Shown: positions 13,156-15,741 of the stretch, piece by piece
Numbering within the stretch: the first letter of the stretch is position 1
Layout of the letters: the number at the start of each line of letters is the position of its first letter
Program-made: the position numbers and the translations under genes
NCBI GenBank assembly: GCA_021826765.1
Contig: JAKAYK010000017.1
Span: 1 to 15,741, forward strand
DNA from: Thermoplasmata archaeon
Lineage (GTDB): Archaea; Thermoplasmatota; Thermoplasmata; Thermoplasmatales; Thermoplasmataceae
Reading direction: 5' to 3'
Length of the DNA stretch: 15,741 nucleotides
The notes under the pieces: model-generated
Seen by the model: only the letters and a program-made list of their open reading frames with translations
Database searches by the model: none
What the model was told of the DNA's origin: nothing

Positions 13156-15144
13156 ATGTTCCTGCAATACTCTTACCCTTTTTACATCCTTGCGGTGCTT
13201 GCAGTCATTATGGGCATATCCACTTCACTTATACTGAAATACGCCATAAGATCAAAAGATCATCTCCAGAAACTTTTTTCCTACATATTACTGGCTATGA
13301 TGAATTCCATGCTAGGGGCCCCTGCGATTTATTATTCCGGCATCATACACGTTACTGTAACTGATGTATTTCTTCTCTCTGCTGGTATCATGGCCGCAGA
13401 ATCTGTCTATCCACTCATAATTTTCATACAGGGAATTGAAAATGGAAAAATGAAGGAAATAAACTGGAAAGTGTTTGTTTTCTTCACGATATTTGATGAA
13501 TATCTCATGAGCCTGGACTTCAATTCCATACTCAGTACCCACAGTATCCTGAGCCAGTATGGAAATGCATATCTCAACCTCATCCTAGTGCCTCTTGCTT
13601 CCATATGGTTCATTCTTCCCATGAGCCTTGAAATGATTCTCACCACAGTATTGATTCTTGGAAGACGCGATGCAGACGGTGTTGCTTTCATCACAATACA
13701 ATCCATTGTGATGCTATTCACTCCAACTGCCCTAAATTCAAATCTCTGGATCCTGATTTCGGTGTACACAGGCGGAGCAGTCATGACAGCACTTCTTGTC
13801 TTTGTATTCCATTATATGTACAGGAAAGGCTATGCAGAGAAAAAATTTGGCATATACATCAACAGGATCGTTGCAGTATACTGCATAATGATGGCTGGAG
13901 TGCTGATATTTCAGTATTATGGGAACGTAATGTTAGTATCTGCTTCCATTCTTCTTGAGATGATGATCTATCTGCACTACATGTTCCGGTACGAATCAGG
14001 GGGAAAAAAGGAAAAAATTTACTGGCTTGCAAACAGGAAATGGACAACACTTTTCCTCCTGAATGTGTTCATTGCTGAAGTTGGAATGGGTGCAACTTTT
14101 GATTTTCAGTATTTCGGTGCCATTGGCTTCATTTCCGGGCTTCCGTTTGTATCCCTGTCAATGTCTGTTTATTCTATACCTTCTGCCCTGTTTGATTCCA
14201 TAATATTTGTGGCGGGAATCACAGGTTCCCAGTGGTTCCTCATCATGATGGGGATCGAGATGGGTGCCATGGTCATAGTAAAGATGCTGAAAACTAAAGA
14301 AATCGGGAACAGGATCAGACTATCCCTTATGCTGATGGCGTATGCCATTTACACCATTTTCCTCCCATATTTTGTTTTCACCTCAAGTCTCCCTTCTTAT
14401 CCCTTCTTCGGTTGGTCCATGGGCATAGGAACTGCAGGAGGGTTATCTGCTGCACTCATTGTGCCAATGCTGCTCACTTACGTTATAAGCGGCTCCCTTT
14501 CAGTTCTCTTCGGGGCCAGGCAGCTTTGCTCTGTTTTCTGCACTGCTCCTGTTATGTACCAGGGGGCATTTTATGGCGACATGAAGATTTACAACAGGAG
14601 TTCTCCGACGGGAAAGAAGATAAGCCTGAACGGCGAGAAGGAAACGAAAATATACAGGGTTGTTTCAATTTCTGTATATCTTTCCCTTGCTATCACATCC
14701 CTTATCTCCATCCTTGACAGTTATTTCAATTTCAATCTGTATCTCTTTGGAATAGATCCTCTTGCATTCACCTATGTGATTCTCTTCGACATAATGTGGT
14801 ATGCTGTCTTCGTGACCATGCCCTATTTTGGATCCTACGGATGCATAAACACGGGTTACTGCCACTGGGGAAACTTCAACAGATGGATTGCCAGATTCGG
14901 ATTCTTCAGGCTCAAGGTAAAAAGCACAGACATGTGTGTAACCTGTGAGAGCAAGGCATGTGCAACTGCTTGTCCTGTTGGCAATTCCTCCCACCCAGGC
15001 TCATTCATATCCAGCGGAGAGTGGAAAGGGAACAGATGTGTCGGTATTGGTGAATGCCTTGAGGCATGCCCATATGACAACATATTCTTCTATGATGTGA
15101 GAAACTACATGAAGGAAAGATTAAGGGCTGGAAAGAGGCAATGA
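13156..15144 (+). CDS. Polytopic membrane protein with cysteine pairs and a C-terminal two-cluster ferredoxin domain
   Basis: From the ATG at 13156 the protein has 662 residues. It starts with about a dozen hydrophobic segments and two related modules at about 104-165 and 296-375, each with Trp, an in-membrane Glu, and WFxxxMxxEM. Then come RQLCSVFC (C458, C462) and YGCINTGYCHWG (C563, C569), in the style of NapH/CcoG membrane iron-sulfur proteins. The C-terminal ferredoxin domain has C594, C597, C602, C606-Pro and C628, C634, C638-Pro. In the second motif the usual second Cys is Ile631, so that cluster may be [3Fe-4S]. The domain should face the cytoplasm and pass electrons to or from a membrane redox centre. 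I do not recognise the family. It converges with and overlaps the next gene. Confidence 0.8.
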   Translation: MFLQYSYPFYILAVLAVIMGISTSLILKYAIRSKDHLQKLFSYILLAMMNSMLGAPAIYYSGIIHVTVTDVFLLSAGIMAAESVYPLIIFIQGIENGKMKEINWKVFVFFTIFDEYLMSLDFNSILSTHSILSQYGNAYLNLILVPLASIWFILPMSLEMILTTVLILGRRDADGVAFITIQSIVMLFTPTALNSNLWILISVYTGGAVMTALLVFVFHYMYRKGYAEKKFGIYINRIVAVYCIMMAGVLIFQYYGNVMLVSASILLEMMIYLHYMFRYESGGKKEKIYWLANRKWTTLFLLNVFIAEVGMGATFDFQYFGAIGFISGLPFVSLSMSVYSIPSALFDSIIFVAGITGSQWFLIMMGIEMGAMVIVKMLKTKEIGNRIRLSLMLMAYAIYTIFLPYFVFTSSLPSYPFFGWSMGIGTAGGLSAALIVPMLLTYVISGSLSVLFGARQLCSVFCTAPVMYQGAFYGDMKIYNRSSPTGKKISLNGEKETKIYRVVSISVYLSLAITSLISILDSYFNFNLYLFGIDPLAFTYVILFDIMWYAVFVTMPYFGSYGCINTGYCHWGNFNRWIARFGFFRLKVKSTDMCVTCESKACATACPVGNSSHPGSFISSGEWKGNRCVGIGECLEACPYDNIFFYDVRNYMKERLRAGKRQ

Positions 15145-15735
15145 ATTTCCCGTTGATTCTGAATCCTCCTGGAATACTCTGAAAGCCATTGAGAAATAGA
15201 ATATCATGGAGAATATCATTGAGAATGAAAATATTATCCACTGGATTCCAAAGTATGAATTCACCAGCACAGGTTCCACAAGGCCCATGGCTGAAAGAAA
15301 TATAATAATAGCAAAATAGAGGATCTGCCTGTTCCAGCCATGTTCCAGTGAATCCCTGTTTGAATTTACATATGAAAACACGTAATATATTGCAAAAAGC
15401 ATCACTGCTGTGAATATTATTGAGCCTGGCAGGATGTACTGAGAGGGGCCCAGTATGGCGGGATCGGCCAACTGCATCAGTATGATAGATATGGAGAGTT
15501 TCCTCCTGAAATAAGTGTGCTGTACAAGAAACAGTACAGTAGCCATCTCCACCACCATAGGTATCACGAACAGGTAATTTGTCACTGAAAAACCAATCAT
15601 ATTGAACAATTCAACATACACATTTCCTGTTCCAAATCCGTAGGCGAGGATATAGAGGAGAAATGCCATCGACACTTCATTCCATCCCACAAGGACAGCG
15701 AGCCACCTTCCATGGCTTCGAGTCATATGTTTCAT
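15121..15735 (-). CDS. Integral membrane protein, paralogue of the N-terminal half of the convergent ferredoxin-membrane protein
   Basis: The 204 residues visible from the ATG at 15735 form about six hydrophobic segments and a Ser/Pro-rich tail. The frame is open to the window edge, so the true start may lie further upstream (15726 is another ATG). LFVIPMVVEM (55-64) matches WFILPMSLEM (151-160) of the convergent protein. WLAVLVGWNEVSM (11-23) matches its WKVFVFFTIFDEYLM, and later segments also align up to MAFR versus YMFR. It lacks the cysteines and the ferredoxin domain. Its 3' end overlaps the ferredoxin-protein gene by 24 bases in convergent orientation. It may be a partner subunit of the same membrane complex or a product of duplication and domain loss. 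No function is recognised. Confidence 0.7.
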   Translation of the reverse strand: MKHMTRSHGRWLAVLVGWNEVSMAFLLYILAYGFGTGNVYVELFNMIGFSVTNYLFVIPMVVEMATVLFLVQHTYFRRKLSISIILMQLADPAILGPSQYILPGSIIFTAVMLFAIYYVFSYVNSNRDSLEHGWNRQILYFAIIIFLSAMGLVEPVLVNSYFGIQWIIFSFSMIFSMIFYFSMAFRVFQEDSESTGNSLPLSSP

Positions 15736-15741
15736 GTTTCC

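Overview
The window is a gene-dense piece of an archaeal chromosome, most probably from the order Thermoplasmatales or a close relative. The best evidence is the proteasome alpha subunit, whose N-terminal gate region and Lys66 match what I remember of the Thermoplasma acidophilum protein. Supporting evidence is an archaeal GINS protein, an archaeal RNase P RNA, class II serine tRNAs without introns, and many TATA boxes about 23-30 bases upstream of start codons with no ribosome binding site (leaderless transcripts). I see no insertion sequence, CRISPR array or phage gene.

Layout. Bases 1-173 hold the end of a helical protein, possibly ferritin-like. Next come an ABC1/UbiB-family kinase-like protein (269-1822) and a small four-helix membrane protein (1878-2327). 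These face a minus-strand pair, a small Cys/His zinc-type protein directly abutting a family 2 glycosyltransferase (3291-2308). The RNase P RNA gene (3784-3460, minus) shares an intergenic space with a large secreted, very sequon-rich surface glycoprotein (3957-5750). A hairpin terminator separates that gene from a convergent minus-strand pair, a TatD-related hydrolase and a Gins51-type replication factor (7279-5759). Then follow psmA (7461-8165), a CoA-binding-domain protein whose stop codon runs into a tRNA-Ser(CGA), a minus-strand universal stress protein, and a tRNA-Ser(GGA).

The accessory part starts near 9588. It opens with a metallo-beta-lactamase-fold protein that lacks half of its metal ligands. 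It continues with an MNT/HEPN toxin-antitoxin-type pair (10288-11302) whose nucleotidyltransferase has an N-terminal ribbon-helix-helix domain. A near-perfect palindromic operator, made of two TGTATACA boxes, sits between its TATA box and its start codon. Next is an arsenate reductase/arsenite pump pair (arsC-arsB, 11432-13106) with an inverted repeat at its promoter and no visible ArsR. The window ends with a 662-residue polytopic membrane protein carrying membrane-proximal cysteine pairs and a C-terminal two-cluster ferredoxin domain (13156-15144). It converges on, and overlaps by 24 bases, a gene for a smaller membrane protein that looks like a paralogue of its N-terminal half.

The most interesting items are the RHH-MNT fusion with its matching operator and the duplicated membrane module coupled to a ferredoxin domain. 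I could not assign the latter to a known complex. Family assignments come from motif reading and recall, not from database searches.
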